DNA of 64,000 nucleotides, taken from positions 1-64,000 of the forward strand of contig JAHZHB010000119.1 in the NCBI GenBank assembly GCA_019420465.1. The letters are read 5' to 3'. Both the position numbers and the translations under genes were made by a program. Each line of letters starts with the position of its first letter. The stretch's first letter is position 1. Below the pieces are notes generated by a model that was not told the origin of the DNA, did no database searches, and was given only the letters and a program-made list of their open reading frames with translations. Positions 33,564 through 43,525 of this stretch are shown piece by piece. The DNA is from Lachnospiraceae bacterium (lineage in GTDB: Bacteria; Bacillota; Clostridia; Lachnospirales; Lachnospiraceae).

Positions 33564-36500
33564 TTAGTAGATCCTTCCCTCCAGGATCTCCTGCCACAAC
33601 CAGTCAGCATTCTGTTTTTTCAGCGGCCGGAAACCACAGCCCGAAAGCCGCGTATCAAAACCGCACACCTCTGTGTAGGCACACAGATCGCAGGCAGTGC
33701 GTTCTCCCTGTCTGCAGGGATTTTTGGCCGCATGGCCTTCGAGTATCTCCTTACCGATCTGTCCGGCCTTTTTCACAGCGTATGCTGTCAGCGCCTGAAA
33801 CTGTTCTTCGTCCACCGCAGCGGATCTGGCGCTTAAGGTACCATCCTTTTTTCGCTCCAGCGGCAGCATCCGGGACTTTGTTCCGGCTTCCAGACGGTTA
33901 TCCAGATGGCTGTAGATCTTTTCGTCCGAGGAAACCAGACCGCTCATCTTCATCTTTTTCAACCGCAGTTCTTCCGGTGCATCGCCTTCTTTCGCCTCGA
34001 TCAGAGGATCCTGCATCTGATAATACAGCATGGCCGCAGGAACCGTCTGTTTCCCCGGATGCTGCCCTTTTTCGATCTCCAGTGCGGCCTTCATATACAG
34101 GATCAGCTGCAGCTGCAGACCATAGTAGAAATCCTCCAGAGAAAAGCTTTTGCTTCCCGATTTGTAATCCACGATCCGCACCATCACCTGATCGTGATCC
34201 TCATACAGATCCATACGGTCGATCTTGCCGCGCAGATACATCCGGCCGTTCTCCGACAGTGTAAGACACATGCTTTCCAGAAAGCTCTTGCTGTCGAAAC
34301 TGATCTCGAAGCCGGCCGGTTCAAAATCACTGTCCTTCAGTTCTTCCCTGATCGCCCAGAGACTGCGCCGTAAAAGCTTTTCGATCCGCTTTGCCATATA
34401 GCGGTTTCTGGCGGAGGAAAGCAGCACCTGATTGCCGTACTCTTCCATAACTTCCGTAAGGCACTGGGAGATCAGCGCATTTTCACGCTCTTTTGGCACC
34501 GTTTTTAAGGTATAACCCTCCTTTTTTGCCAGCCGGCCGAAAAGCTCCATGCAGGCATGAAGGATAATACCAAGATCCACCGGCCGGAAGCTGTATTCCT
34601 CCCGCTCGGTGACCCTTAAGCCGTACTGCAGAAAATGTGCATAGGCACAGGCCGCATAGCGCTCGATACGTGACACACTGTTCATCAGCTGCTCACCATA
34701 CAGCGCACGCGCCACGGCACCGCTGATTGCGTCCGTATGTGCGGTCTGCCCGGCCGCTTCCAGAAGCCTGAAAAGCCGCTCTTTTTCCTCCGGCACCTGT
34801 AAGGCAAGACGGACAACTTCTTTTTCACCGGCTGTCAGTGCCATCGTCTGTGGCCGTTTGATCAGCTGCAGAAGCAGCTGCTTTATATCCTCTGTCGTTT
34901 CCAGCTGTTCTGGCGTTTCTGGCGAATGTCCTGCTGTCATCTGCAGAGCTGGAAACAGCCGCTTAAGTGTACCAAACAGATAAGCCGGCCCGGTCGGTTC
35001 GCCTTTGGCAGAGCTTGCCGCACAGGAAACACTGACATATTCCGAAGGCCTGGTCAGATGCAGATACAGATAAAATTTCTGGATAAAGATCGTCTCACGG
35101 GGAGAAGGGGCAAGCTCCACGGCCATCTGTTCCAAAGCGCCCCGGTCGGTCTCCGACAAAAGCCCGCCGCCGGACAGGCTGCCGGGGATCACCTGATCAT
35201 TGACGCCTACAAAAAACAGGGCTTTCAGATCTTTCAGACGGGTTCTCTCCACATCACCGATCAGCACCTGGTCCGCCGTCGGCGGAATGATGCCGATGCG
35301 CATTTCCATCAGGCCCTCTTCCATCAGCTGCGCAAAATCCCGGATCGATACCGGCTCATCACCGAGGATCTCCACCATCTTGTCCAGAAGATCCATGATG
35401 GCCCGGTATACCTGGGCGTATTCCCTGGCCAGAGCCGCCTCACCGGCAGCTTCAAACTGCTGTTTCTTTTTCTCCATCTGTACCTGGGCATCCAAAGACA
35501 GCAAAAAGTCATACAGTGCCGCACAGCAGCTTTTTACCGTACGGTTCTTCCCATGCATGGCCTCTGTAAAGGGCAAAAGGCTCTCCATCAGGCGCTGACG
35601 CAGCTTTTCCATCTCAGGCACACGGCCCGGATCCATACGCTGACTGTGGGCATAAAAACGGTTTTCCCACTGGCTTCGTCCGCGGATGCCAAGCGCCAGA
35701 CAGTAATTTTCCAACTCATCGATCTCGTCCTCTGTCAGCACAGAAAGTCCGGTCCTGAGGAACCTGAAAACGCTCTCATAGCTGAAACTGCTGCTTTCCA
35801 CAGCCAGTATGGCACGGATACATTCCACAAGCGGATTGGCCAACACATGACGGCGGCTGTCCAGAAAGCAGGGGATCCCCGCCCGCTCAAATGCATGCAC
35901 AGCTTCAAACCCATAGCTCTCCATATCCCCGGTGATCACTGCGATATCACGGTATCGGTAACCTTTTTCACGGATCAGCCGGTGGATCCTTCGCGTGACC
36001 TCCTCCATCTCCGCCGCAGGCTGTTCACAGCAAAACAGCTGGATATGCTCCGGCCTGTTTTTGTACACCGCATGGTCGTACCTGAACAGATGGCTTTCCA
36101 GAAAACGCAGATCATCCCTGTCTTTAAAGCGATCCTTCTCACCGGCACGGATGCGGATCATATCCGCGACCGGCACCTTTACCTCACGCGCTGTATGGCA
36201 CAGTGCCGCTATCGTCTTTTTTGTCATCCAGGAGAGCTTTTGCATACTGTTTTTTCCCAAAGGATCTTCTCTGTCATCCAGCGTCAGCGTCACACAGACC
36301 ATCGGACAGCAGGCTAAAAGAACCCCGATCAGCCGGTTCTGTACCGGTGTAAAGCCGGTAAATCCATCCAGAACGATCGTCGTATGTTTCATACTTTCCG
36401 ACAGCGGGATCACACGGCACAGCTGATCAAGCACTTCTTCCGTTGTCACATAATGTGAAGCCAGAAACTCCTGAAATCCATGGTAGAGTGTTTCCACATC

Positions 36501-36971
36501 CTGCAGTTTTTCCTTCAACAGATGATTTTTATCGAGATTTTCTCTCACTTCTTTCAGATCTTCCGGCCGGATATCGTACTGCATAAACTCTGACAGCAAA
36601 GACTTGACCTCCCGGATGTAGCCTGGACGGCTGATCTGATTTTTCAAAACATGCAGTCCGGATCTTTTTTTCTGCGCCACACGTTTTAAGACCATGGTCT
36701 TTCCCGTATCTTCAAGGACCGGAGGAAGCTGACATCCGGTTTCCATAAACAGCTTGTAGGCCAGTCGCGTAAAGCTGGAAACATCGATGTTTAACAGGCC
36801 GCCTCTGGGATGTCTTTTCGACATCTCGATCTGTGTCTGCATGGTAAACTGATCCGGCACCAGAAGCAGAAACTGCTCCTTTTCTCTCTCCAGCGATTCC
36901 CGGATGATCCGTTCATATATATAATGGGATTTACCGCTTCCCGCACTCCCCAGTATCAGCTGTAATGCCAT
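33564..36971 (-). CDS. addB: ATP-dependent helicase/nuclease subunit B
   Basis: This 1135-residue protein has the N-terminal P-loop ILGSAGSGKS, a C-terminal RecB-like nuclease motif (VRIVDYKSGSKSF) and the iron-sulfur cysteines (CAYAHF upstream; then CRQGERTACDLCAYTEVCGF at the C-terminus). AddB holds the Chi-recognising and second-strand nuclease functions. GGGAGG lies 6 bases before the ATG. First gene of the addBA operon. Confidence 0.97.
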   Translation of the reverse strand: MALQLILGSAGSGKSHYIYERIIRESLEREKEQFLLLVPDQFTMQTQIEMSKRHPRGGLLNIDVSSFTRLAYKLFMETGCQLPPVLEDTGKTMVLKRVAQKKRSGLHVLKNQISRPGYIREVKSLLSEFMQYDIRPEDLKEVRENLDKNHLLKEKLQDVETLYHGFQEFLASHYVTTEEVLDQLCRVIPLSESMKHTTIVLDGFTGFTPVQNRLIGVLLACCPMVCVTLTLDDREDPLGKNSMQKLSWMTKKTIAALCHTAREVKVPVADMIRIRAGEKDRFKDRDDLRFLESHLFRYDHAVYKNRPEHIQLFCCEQPAAEMEEVTRRIHRLIREKGYRYRDIAVITGDMESYGFEAVHAFERAGIPCFLDSRRHVLANPLVECIRAILAVESSSFSYESVFRFLRTGLSVLTEDEIDELENYCLALGIRGRSQWENRFYAHSQRMDPGRVPEMEKLRQRLMESLLPFTEAMHGKNRTVKSCCAALYDFLLSLDAQVQMEKKKQQFEAAGEAALAREYAQVYRAIMDLLDKMVEILGDEPVSIRDFAQLMEEGLMEMRIGIIPPTADQVLIGDVERTRLKDLKALFFVGVNDQVIPGSLSGGGLLSETDRGALEQMAVELAPSPRETIFIQKFYLYLHLTRPSEYVSVSCAASSAKGEPTGPAYLFGTLKRLFPALQMTAGHSPETPEQLETTEDIKQLLLQLIKRPQTMALTAGEKEVVRLALQVPEEKERLFRLLEAAGQTAHTDAISGAVARALYGEQLMNSVSRIERYAACAYAHFLQYGLRVTEREEYSFRPVDLGIILHACMELFGRLAKKEGYTLKTVPKERENALISQCLTEVMEEYGNQVLLSSARNRYMAKRIEKLLRRSLWAIREELKDSDFEPAGFEISFDSKSFLESMCLTLSENGRMYLRGKIDRMDLYEDHDQVMVRIVDYKSGSKSFSLEDFYYGLQLQLILYMKAALEIEKGQHPGKQTVPAAMLYYQMQDPLIEAKEGDAPEELRLKKMKMSGLVSSDEKIYSHLDNRLEAGTKSRMLPLERKKDGTLSARSAAVDEEQFQALTAYAVKKAGQIGKEILEGHAAKNPCRQGERTACDLCAYTEVCGFDTRLSGCGFRPLKKQNADWLWQEILEGRIY

Positions 36972-37204
36972 ATCTGCCTCCCTTTTGCACGTCTTTTGCA
37001 GGTATTGTTTTTGTTCTCTCTTTTGTGGATATTCTCTTTTTCATCCGCACGGTGTATATCTTTTATGATGTACTGTTTCCAGTGTATCATGGTTTTTGGC
37101 AGGCTACAAGAAGCGGCCGCCACCGGTATATTTTTTCTTTTTCCGGCTCATACTTTTCACTCTTGCCACATAGGATATAGCAAGTAAGATAAAAAGAGGC
37201 CCTG

Positions 37205-37660
37205 ATGAGTTCCCGTACCAGAATCGTGGTTTTGCATATGAAAGAAATCATCTACACGGTGATCTTTGCTGCACTGGCTGTGGTGATGCTGGTGCTTTTG
37301 TTTCTGATGTTCCGTTCCCGGCAGACAGCCGAAGGTACACCGCTAAAAGAAACCTCAGCAGGTGTCTATGTGCCTGGCGTGTACTCCACCACGGTAGCCC
37401 TGCACGATCTGTCCTTTGATGTACAGGTGCGTGTGGATGCCGGCCGGATCAACAGTGTCGAACTGGTAAATATGACAGAAACCGTACAGACCATGTATCC
37501 TCTGGTGGAAACCTCCATGAAAGAGCTCGAAACGCAGATCCTGAAAAAACAGACGACCAGAGGTCTGACCTGCAGCACACAGACCCAGTACACTTCCGCG
37601 CTTCTTCTGCATGCGATCGATACAGCGCTAAAAAAAGCGGAGGTACCTAAAAACCCATAA
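37205..37660 (+). CDS. Membrane-anchored protein with FMN-binding-like domain
   Basis: This 151-residue protein has one N-terminal membrane span (about 14-36, IIYTVIFAALAVVMLVLLFL) and an outer domain with the FMN-binding-like pattern GVYSTTVALHDLSFDVQVRVDAGRINSVELV. It lacks a clear covalent-FMN SGAT-type Ser/Thr. Start by GAGG 5 bases before the ATG. It stands alone, convergent with nadE. Function unknown. Confidence 0.7.
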   Translation: MSSRTRIVVLHMKEIIYTVIFAALAVVMLVLLFLMFRSRQTAEGTPLKETSAGVYVPGVYSTTVALHDLSFDVQVRVDAGRINSVELVNMTETVQTMYPLVETSMKELETQILKKQTTRGLTCSTQTQYTSALLLHAIDTALKKAEVPKNP

Positions 37661-37714
37661 CAGCCGTGCCTGACAGGCAAAACAGATCCATGAACCAGTT
37701 GCAAAAGACACATA

Positions 37715-37753
37715 GATATCCATAATTGATTCCCTGGATCAATTATGGATATC
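37715..37753. repeat. Perfect 16-base inverted repeat
   Basis: Arms 37715-37730 and 37738-37753 are exact complements around a 7-base loop. Its right half belongs to a 28-base sequence that recurs at 58660-58687 (25 of 28 identical). Confidence 0.8.
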
Positions 37754-37762
37754 CATGGCAAC

Positions 37763-37816
37763 AAAAATCCCGGTCGGTATCCTTTCTTTTCAGGAATACG
37801 CTGACCGGGTCTTTTT
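37763..37816. terminator. Bidirectional terminator between convergent genes
   Basis: Arms 37769-37775 (CCCGGTC) and 37803-37809 (GACCGGG) close a longer hairpin; TCTTTTT follows on the plus strand and ATTTTTGT on the minus strand. It serves the FMN-like gene and nadE. Confidence 0.8.
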
Positions 37817-37827
37817 CATTGTTTTAT

Positions 37828-39741
37828 TTACTGCAGTGTATCGATCTCCTTTAACCAGATCGCAGCGCAGGCATCGCTCGGCATACGCCAGTCACCGCGC
37901 GGAGATACCGCCACACTGCCGACCTTCGGTCCGTCCGGCAGGCAGCTTCTCTTAAACTGCTGCATAAAGAACCGGCGGTAAAAAGTTCTGAGCCATTTGA
38001 GGATCGTCTCACGGTCATAGGTATCTTTAAAGGCACACAGTGCCAGACGGTAGATCTTTGCCGGAGAAAATCCCAGTCGCAGCATATAATACAGATAAAA
38101 ATCATGCAGCTCATAGGGGCCTACCAGATCCTCTGTTTTCTGGGAGATCACCCCGTCTTTTGGCGGTAAAAGCTCCGGACTGACCGGGGTATCCAGAATA
38201 TCTGTCAAAATCTCACTAAGCTTTGCATCCTGACAGGTATCGGCAAAATACCTCACCAGATGGCGCACCAGCGTTTTGGGGACGGACGCATTCACACCAT
38301 ACATAGACATATGATCACCATTGTATGTGGCCCATCCCAGTGCCAGCTCAGAAAGGTCGCCGGTACCGATGACCATCCCCCCCGCCTGGTTGGCCACATT
38401 CATCAGGATCTGTGTCCGCTCTCTGGCCTGCGCATTTTCGTATGTGACATCATGCACGTTGATATCATGACCGATATCCCTGAGATGGATCGTAACAGCT
38501 TCTTTGATATCTACCTCTTTTAATGTCGCACCCAGCTGCTGTGTCAGCGTACAGGCATTGTTGTAGGTACGGTCTGTCGTACCGAAACACGGCATCGTAA
38601 CACAGGTGATTTTTTCCCGGGGCATCTGCAGCATATCAAAGGCTCTGGCTGTAACAAGCAGCGCCAGTGTCGAGTCAAGGCCTCCGGAAATGCCGATCAC
38701 GGCACTCTGGCAATGAGTATGCTCCAGACGCTTTTTCAGTCCCATGGCCTGGATATTCAGAATCTCATTACAGCGTCTGTCGCGGTCAGCCTTTACGCCC
38801 GGAACAAAGGGCTGCATGGCAAACGTGCGGCTAAGCGGTGTTTCCTCCACCGGCAGTGTAAAATATGTGATCTGGTAGCCTGCGCCGTCCTGCACCGGAT
38901 ATGTCGTCATCCTGCGGCGTTCTCCCGAAAGACGGCAGACATCCAGTTCAGTACAGATGGTCTGATTCATAAAACGCTCCGCCTCAGCAAGGATCGACCC
39001 ATTTTCAGCGATCAGATTCTGCCCGCCAAAAACCAGATCTGTCGAGGATTCACCTTCTCCTGCCGTCGCATAGATATAACCGCAGATCAGACTGGCTGAC
39101 TGTGCAGACACCAGCTGACGGCGATAGCTGTCTTTTCCTGTCATTTCATCCGAAGCGGACAGATTGACGATCACTGTCGCTCCTGCCATCGCATGTGAAA
39201 CAGACGGCGGACACGGCACCCACAGATCTTCACAGATCTCCGCAGCGACTTTAAGCTCCGGCAAAGTCTCACAGGCAAAGATCTGACGGCTGCCAAACGG
39301 AACCATTTCTCCGTCAAGGGGGATCCGGGTAACTTCTTTGGGCCCGCTGGTAAAATGGCGTCCTTCATAAAACTCCGCATAGGACGGAATATGGGTCTTT
39401 GGCACCAGACCGAGAATACGACCATGGCAAAGTGCCGCTGCGACATTAAACAGCTTGCCGTAGATCTCCATCGGAAGTCCCACAAACAAAAGAGCATCCA
39501 CATCCTTTGTCCCGGCAGCGATATCAAGAAGTGCCTGTTTTGCCTCTGTAAGAAGTCTGCTCTGCCAGAACAGATCCTGACAGGTATATCCCGTAATACA
39601 CAGTTCGGGAAGTACCATGATTCTGGCATCAAGCGCCTGCATCTCCTGTACTTTTTCGAGGATAGCCTCTTTATTTGCTGTGGTATCTGCCACACTGATC
39701 TTCGGGATCGCTGCTGCGACCCGGACAAATCCATCCTTCAT
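37828..39741 (-). CDS. nadE: Glutamine-dependent NAD+ synthetase
   Basis: This 637-residue protein has an N-terminal carbon-nitrogen hydrolase (glutaminase) domain (Glu, Lys and Cys set; VAAEICEDLWVP holds the Cys) and a C-terminal NAD synthase domain with the PP-loop SGGLDSTLALL. It makes NAD from deamido-NAD, glutamine and ATP. The start at 39741 (MKDGFVRVAA) has AAGGAG 8 bases upstream. It follows hslO by 80 bases. Confidence 0.97.
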   Translation of the reverse strand: MKDGFVRVAAAIPKISVADTTANKEAILEKVQEMQALDARIMVLPELCITGYTCQDLFWQSRLLTEAKQALLDIAAGTKDVDALLFVGLPMEIYGKLFNVAAALCHGRILGLVPKTHIPSYAEFYEGRHFTSGPKEVTRIPLDGEMVPFGSRQIFACETLPELKVAAEICEDLWVPCPPSVSHAMAGATVIVNLSASDEMTGKDSYRRQLVSAQSASLICGYIYATAGEGESSTDLVFGGQNLIAENGSILAEAERFMNQTICTELDVCRLSGERRRMTTYPVQDGAGYQITYFTLPVEETPLSRTFAMQPFVPGVKADRDRRCNEILNIQAMGLKKRLEHTHCQSAVIGISGGLDSTLALLVTARAFDMLQMPREKITCVTMPCFGTTDRTYNNACTLTQQLGATLKEVDIKEAVTIHLRDIGHDINVHDVTYENAQARERTQILMNVANQAGGMVIGTGDLSELALGWATYNGDHMSMYGVNASVPKTLVRHLVRYFADTCQDAKLSEILTDILDTPVSPELLPPKDGVISQKTEDLVGPYELHDFYLYYMLRLGFSPAKIYRLALCAFKDTYDRETILKWLRTFYRRFFMQQFKRSCLPDGPKVGSVAVSPRGDWRMPSDACAAIWLKEIDTLQ

Positions 39742-39823
39742 CCTGTCTCTCCTTTTTGTTACATCCCGTATCCATTGACACACCCTGCTTTAACAGACGG
39801 GTATCACTGTTTCCGACTTTTAC

Positions 39824-40714
39824 TTATCTTGTACACTGTTTGTACAGCTCTTTGATCTCTTCTACAGAAAATGTATAGTTGGTATTACAGAAATGACAGT
39901 TCAGCTCAATCTCCTTACCGTCATCGATCATACTTTTCAGCTCTTTTTTTCCTACGCTGATCAGCGCTCTTGAAACACGTTCCTTGCTGCAGTTGCAGTA
40001 AAAAGATGCCGGTACGGTATCATTGATCACCGGATCCATGCCCTCCAGAAGAAGCTCAAGCATCTTTTCCGGTGTATAGCCTTCTTCGAGAAGGCCTGTA
40101 ACGGAATGGATCTTTGCCACATTTTCCTCCAGATGGGAGATTACCTTCTCCTCGGCAAAAGGCATCAGCTGCACGATAAATCCGCCGGCCTGTTTTACCG
40201 TATTGTCATGCTCCATCAGTACACCCAGCCCCACAGCAGACGGTACCTGCTGGCTGGTAGCAAAATAGTACGTCAGATCCTCGGCGATCTCGCTGGTCTG
40301 CAGCATAACCTGTCCGTTATATGGCTCCTTTAATCCCATATCCATGATAACATTTAAAAAACCGGGGCCGATCGCACCGGCCACATCCAGCTTGCCTTTG
40401 GCATTGGCATGAAGCAGTACCTCGGGATTTCCCACATAGCCTTTGACATGTCCGTGGGAATCGGCGGTAACCGTGATACCTTTGATCGGTCCGCTTCCCT
40501 CAATCTGCAGGGTCAGGATATCCTTGTCCCCTTTCATCATAACACCCATCATCAGTGCACCTGTCATCAGACGTCCCAGTGCAGCTGTAGCTACCGGGCT
40601 GGTATTATGTGCCTTTCTTGCATACTCTACAGTTTCTCTTGTTGTTGCAGCAAAAGCACGGATCTGACCGCCTGCTGCTGTTGCTCTTACAATATAATCA
40701 GTGTTTGCCATCAT
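39824..40714 (-). CDS. hslO: Hsp33 redox-regulated chaperone
   Basis: This 296-residue protein has the Hsp33 N-terminal domain and the four zinc-binding cysteines at the C-terminus (FYCNCSKERV; LNCHFCNTNY). It is a cytosolic holdase activated by oxidation. ATG at 40714 or 40711 both fit GGGGA upstream. Follows the methyltransferase gene. Confidence 0.96.
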   Translation of the reverse strand: MMANTDYIVRATAAGGQIRAFAATTRETVEYARKAHNTSPVATAALGRLMTGALMMGVMMKGDKDILTLQIEGSGPIKGITVTADSHGHVKGYVGNPEVLLHANAKGKLDVAGAIGPGFLNVIMDMGLKEPYNGQVMLQTSEIAEDLTYYFATSQQVPSAVGLGVLMEHDNTVKQAGGFIVQLMPFAEEKVISHLEENVAKIHSVTGLLEEGYTPEKMLELLLEGMDPVINDTVPASFYCNCSKERVSRALISVGKKELKSMIDDGKEIELNCHFCNTNYTFSVEEIKELYKQCTR

Positions 40715-40779
40715 ATTCCCCTGGGCCGGATGTCTTCGCTCCGGCTGTCCTTTCCGGCTGGTTTTGCCTGTTATCGCTT

Positions 40780-41544
40780 TTATTCACCCTGTTTTTCTTT
40801 GCCCTGTTCTCTGGCGATCACATAGACTCTCTCGCTCTCTTCTGTGGCCGGTGTATGGGTAAACGCATCATACATAGCCACAAACTTAAGACCTCCTGCT
40901 GTCACGATCTCTTCGATCTGCTGAAGCGGATAGGCTTTCTGCTCATGAAACTCTTCGAATTTATCGTACCGTCCGTCCTCGTCACGGATAAACAGCGTAA
41001 GATCATATTCGTTGATCTTTTCTGCTGTATCGTAATAGTTTTCCCAGATAAAGCTGGCTTCCTCCCGGTTCTCCGCGATCGTTGTCTCGCCCATATCCCG
41101 GTATCTCTTCTCCGTCTTCAGATCAAAGATAAAAACACCGCCGGGATCCAGATAATTATTGACCAGACGGCACACCGTCACAAGATCCTCTCTGTCAAGC
41201 AGATAATTCATCGAATCACAGATGCTGACCACCGCACGCACAGTACCGTACAGTTCAAACTCTCGCATATCCTGCAAAAGATACAGAATATCCGCTCCGG
41301 ATTCGACACGCTTTTCCATAGCGATCTCCAGCATATCCGGCGAGCTGTCTGCACCGATCATATCATACCCGGCCTGCGAAAGACGCTCCGTCACATTGCC
41401 TGTGCCACAGCCAAGCTCCAGCACCAGACCGTCACTGACACCGTATTCTTTCAGAAGACCGGTCAGATAGGCACACCAGCCGTCGTAATCTATATTGTCC
41501 ATGAACAGGTCATATACCTGTGCAAAGCTCTGATAAGATGCCAT
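40780..41544 (-). CDS. SAM-dependent methyltransferase
   Basis: This 254-residue class I methyltransferase has the SAM motif LVLELGCGTGN near residue 42, then GADSSPDML and a C-terminal domain of unknown specificity. The start at 41544 (MASYQSFAQ) has GGGAGG 7 bases upstream; the long upstream reading is not supported. The substrate is unknown. It lies upstream of hslO. Confidence 0.88.
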   Translation of the reverse strand: MASYQSFAQVYDLFMDNIDYDGWCAYLTGLLKEYGVSDGLVLELGCGTGNVTERLSQAGYDMIGADSSPDMLEIAMEKRVESGADILYLLQDMREFELYGTVRAVVSICDSMNYLLDREDLVTVCRLVNNYLDPGGVFIFDLKTEKRYRDMGETTIAENREEASFIWENYYDTAEKINEYDLTLFIRDEDGRYDKFEEFHEQKAYPLQQIEEIVTAGGLKFVAMYDAFTHTPATEESERVYVIAREQGKEKQGE

Positions 41545-41638
41545 CTGTATTCCTCCCTGTCTCTGCATAATCCATTTTAGTATAATGCATCCCCAGACTA
41601 AACTCAACCGCATTTTTGCCTGACAGATGAAATGGGGC

Positions 41639-41668
41639 TTGACAAAACATACCAAGAAGACGTATATA
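41639..41668 (+). promoter_or_regulatory. Promoter of the DUF1858 gene
   Basis: TTGACA (41639-41644) and TATATA (41663-41668) are 18 bases apart on the plus strand. Confidence 0.6.
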
Positions 41669-41730
41669 AAATACAGCTGTAAAAATGCTGAAAACCAAAC
41701 GATACTTATTATAGAAAGGATGACACCGTT

Positions 41731-41958
41731 ATGATGAAGATTTCCAAAGACATGATCATCGGCGATATTCTCGCCAAGGAGCCGGATATGGCTGGCGTAC
41801 TGATGGGCATGGGTATGCACTGCATCGGCTGCCCGGCATCCCAGCAGGAATCTATCGAGGAGGCTGCCATGGTACATGGCTTCGACCCGAACGAGCTTGT
41901 ACAGGAAGTAAACCTCTACGTAGAGAAAAAGCAGATGGTAGAAGACGCTGCAAAATAA
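41731..41958 (+). CDS. DUF1858 domain protein
   Basis: This 75-residue protein ([40 protein letters not shown]) matches DUF1858, a small helical family with a CxxC next to a conserved glycine, often linked to redox or hybrid-cluster proteins. AAAGGA precedes the ATG by 10 bases. Monocistronic, with promoter and terminator. The precise role is not known. Confidence 0.92.
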   Translation: MMKISKDMIIGDILAKEPDMAGVLMGMGMHCIGCPASQQESIEEAAMVHGFDPNELVQEVNLYVEKKQMVEDAAK

Positions 41959-41970
41959 AAATCGCTTTTT

Positions 41971-42010
41971 AAAATATCCCGGCTGGCCTGATCCAGTCGG
42001 GATATTTTTT
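41971..42010 (+). terminator. Terminator of the DUF1858 gene
   Basis: A 16-base stem (41971-41986 with 41993-42008; one mismatch) is followed by T residues on the plus strand, 12 bases after the stop. Confidence 0.9.
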
Positions 42011-42088
42011 TACAGCCTTATACCCATACACAGGGCTCATGACCGGTTTGCCCCCGGCGACGTATTCTTCACTCTGTCTGACCAGCTG

Positions 42089-43399
42089 TCAGCGGATCGC
42101 ATACTGTCCGTCACCGTTTTCGCAGATACTGCTCTCAAAAAATACCTTTGCAGCCCGGATCAGCGTATCCGTATCCTTCACACCGGCTGTTTCATAGGGC
42201 GAATGCATCGCCAGCTGGGCCAGCCCGATATCCACGGTATGTAGGGCCACCTGTGTGCCGGATATATTGCCAAGTGTAGAGCCGCCCGGCACATCAGAAT
42301 GATTGACAAACGTCTGTACCTTTGCTCCTGCTTTTTCACAGATTTTGATAAACAGCGCTGCTGATATGGCATCTGTCGTATATTTCTGATTGGCACTGTA
42401 TTTGATCACAATACCCTCGTTCATATACGGACGGTTCGTCGGGCATGCTTTTTCCGGATAATTGGGATGTACGGCATGGGCATTGTCAGCAGAGATCATC
42501 ATACTGGATGCCAGCATCCGGCGATACTGTGCCCCGGACAGTCCCAGCGATTCGCAGATCCTTGTCAGTGTATCCAGAAGGAAGGTGGATGCTGCTCCCT
42601 GCTTTGTACCGCTTCCCACCTCTTCATTATCAAATACACAGTGTACGGGAATGCTGTCCTTCGTCCCGGCTGCCAGAAAAGCCTTCAGAGAGGCAAAGGC
42701 ACACTGCAGATCATCGAGGCGTCCGATCGACATATATTCCCGGCTGGCACCCCATACTGTACCCGGCATACGATTATACACAAACAGATCGGAGGCTACG
42801 ATATCTTCACTGGCCACGCCTGCACTCTCTGCTACCAGAGAAAGGAAGGTGCCTTTGGCTGTCTCATCACCGTACAGAGGCAGAAGGGTTTTCTGTACTT
42901 CCACCTTTACACCGTCATTTGCCTGACGGTTCATATGGATCGCCAGATTCGGGATCATCACCAGATCACGTCCCACATCACAGAGAACCTGACGGATACC
43001 GTCCGGTGTCTGCACGATCAGTCGTCCGGCTACAGAAAGCGGACGGTCAAACCACGGTGCGCAGAGCATGCCGCCGTATTTTTCCACATTCAGGCGTACA
43101 TAGTGTCCCTCCGCCTCCATCTCCGGATTTTCCTTTACCTTAAACATCGGTGAATCGCTGTGGCTAGTCATGATCTGAAAACCGACCGGGGTCTGCACGG
43201 GCAGGCGAAATGCCAGGATCGCCGAACCGTTACGGATCACAAAATATCCCTTTCCCTGTTCAAGCTTCCAGTCCATACCTTCCAGAAGCTGTGTATACCC
43301 TTCAGAAATCAGGCTTTTTTTCATGTAATCTATAGCATGAAATGCTGTGGGGCTCTGCTCTATAAAAGAGAAAAGCTCCTGTGTGGTTGTCTCACTCAT
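42089..43399 (-). CDS. M18 family aminopeptidase
   Basis: This 436-residue metallopeptidase has the M18 zinc motifs TSHSDSPMF, FDNEEVGSGTKQGA and SADNAHAVHPNYP, and a late HSDVPGG. It removes N-terminal residues (often Asp/Glu) in the cytosol. The length fits the family (430-440). AAGGAG lies 12 bases before the ATG. Single gene between the DUF1858 gene and the pilus operon. Confidence 0.95.
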   Translation of the reverse strand: MSETTTQELFSFIEQSPTAFHAIDYMKKSLISEGYTQLLEGMDWKLEQGKGYFVIRNGSAILAFRLPVQTPVGFQIMTSHSDSPMFKVKENPEMEAEGHYVRLNVEKYGGMLCAPWFDRPLSVAGRLIVQTPDGIRQVLCDVGRDLVMIPNLAIHMNRQANDGVKVEVQKTLLPLYGDETAKGTFLSLVAESAGVASEDIVASDLFVYNRMPGTVWGASREYMSIGRLDDLQCAFASLKAFLAAGTKDSIPVHCVFDNEEVGSGTKQGAASTFLLDTLTRICESLGLSGAQYRRMLASSMMISADNAHAVHPNYPEKACPTNRPYMNEGIVIKYSANQKYTTDAISAALFIKICEKAGAKVQTFVNHSDVPGGSTLGNISGTQVALHTVDIGLAQLAMHSPYETAGVKDTDTLIRAAKVFFESSICENGDGQYAIR

Positions 43400-43525
43400 C
43401 GTTTTTGTTGTCTCCTTTTTTGCACCAGATGCGCATGTTTTCTGCCTGTCAGTATACTGTATTTTTCTTTTTAAGTCCAGCCCGCGGCACAGACATCCAC
43501 CAGCACATCCATTTGCGCTTTTTCT

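Noticed and set aside
36965..37180. Hydrophobic 71-residue plus-strand reading before the FMN-like gene
   Set aside because: It overlaps the addB start on the other strand and has no ribosome-binding site.
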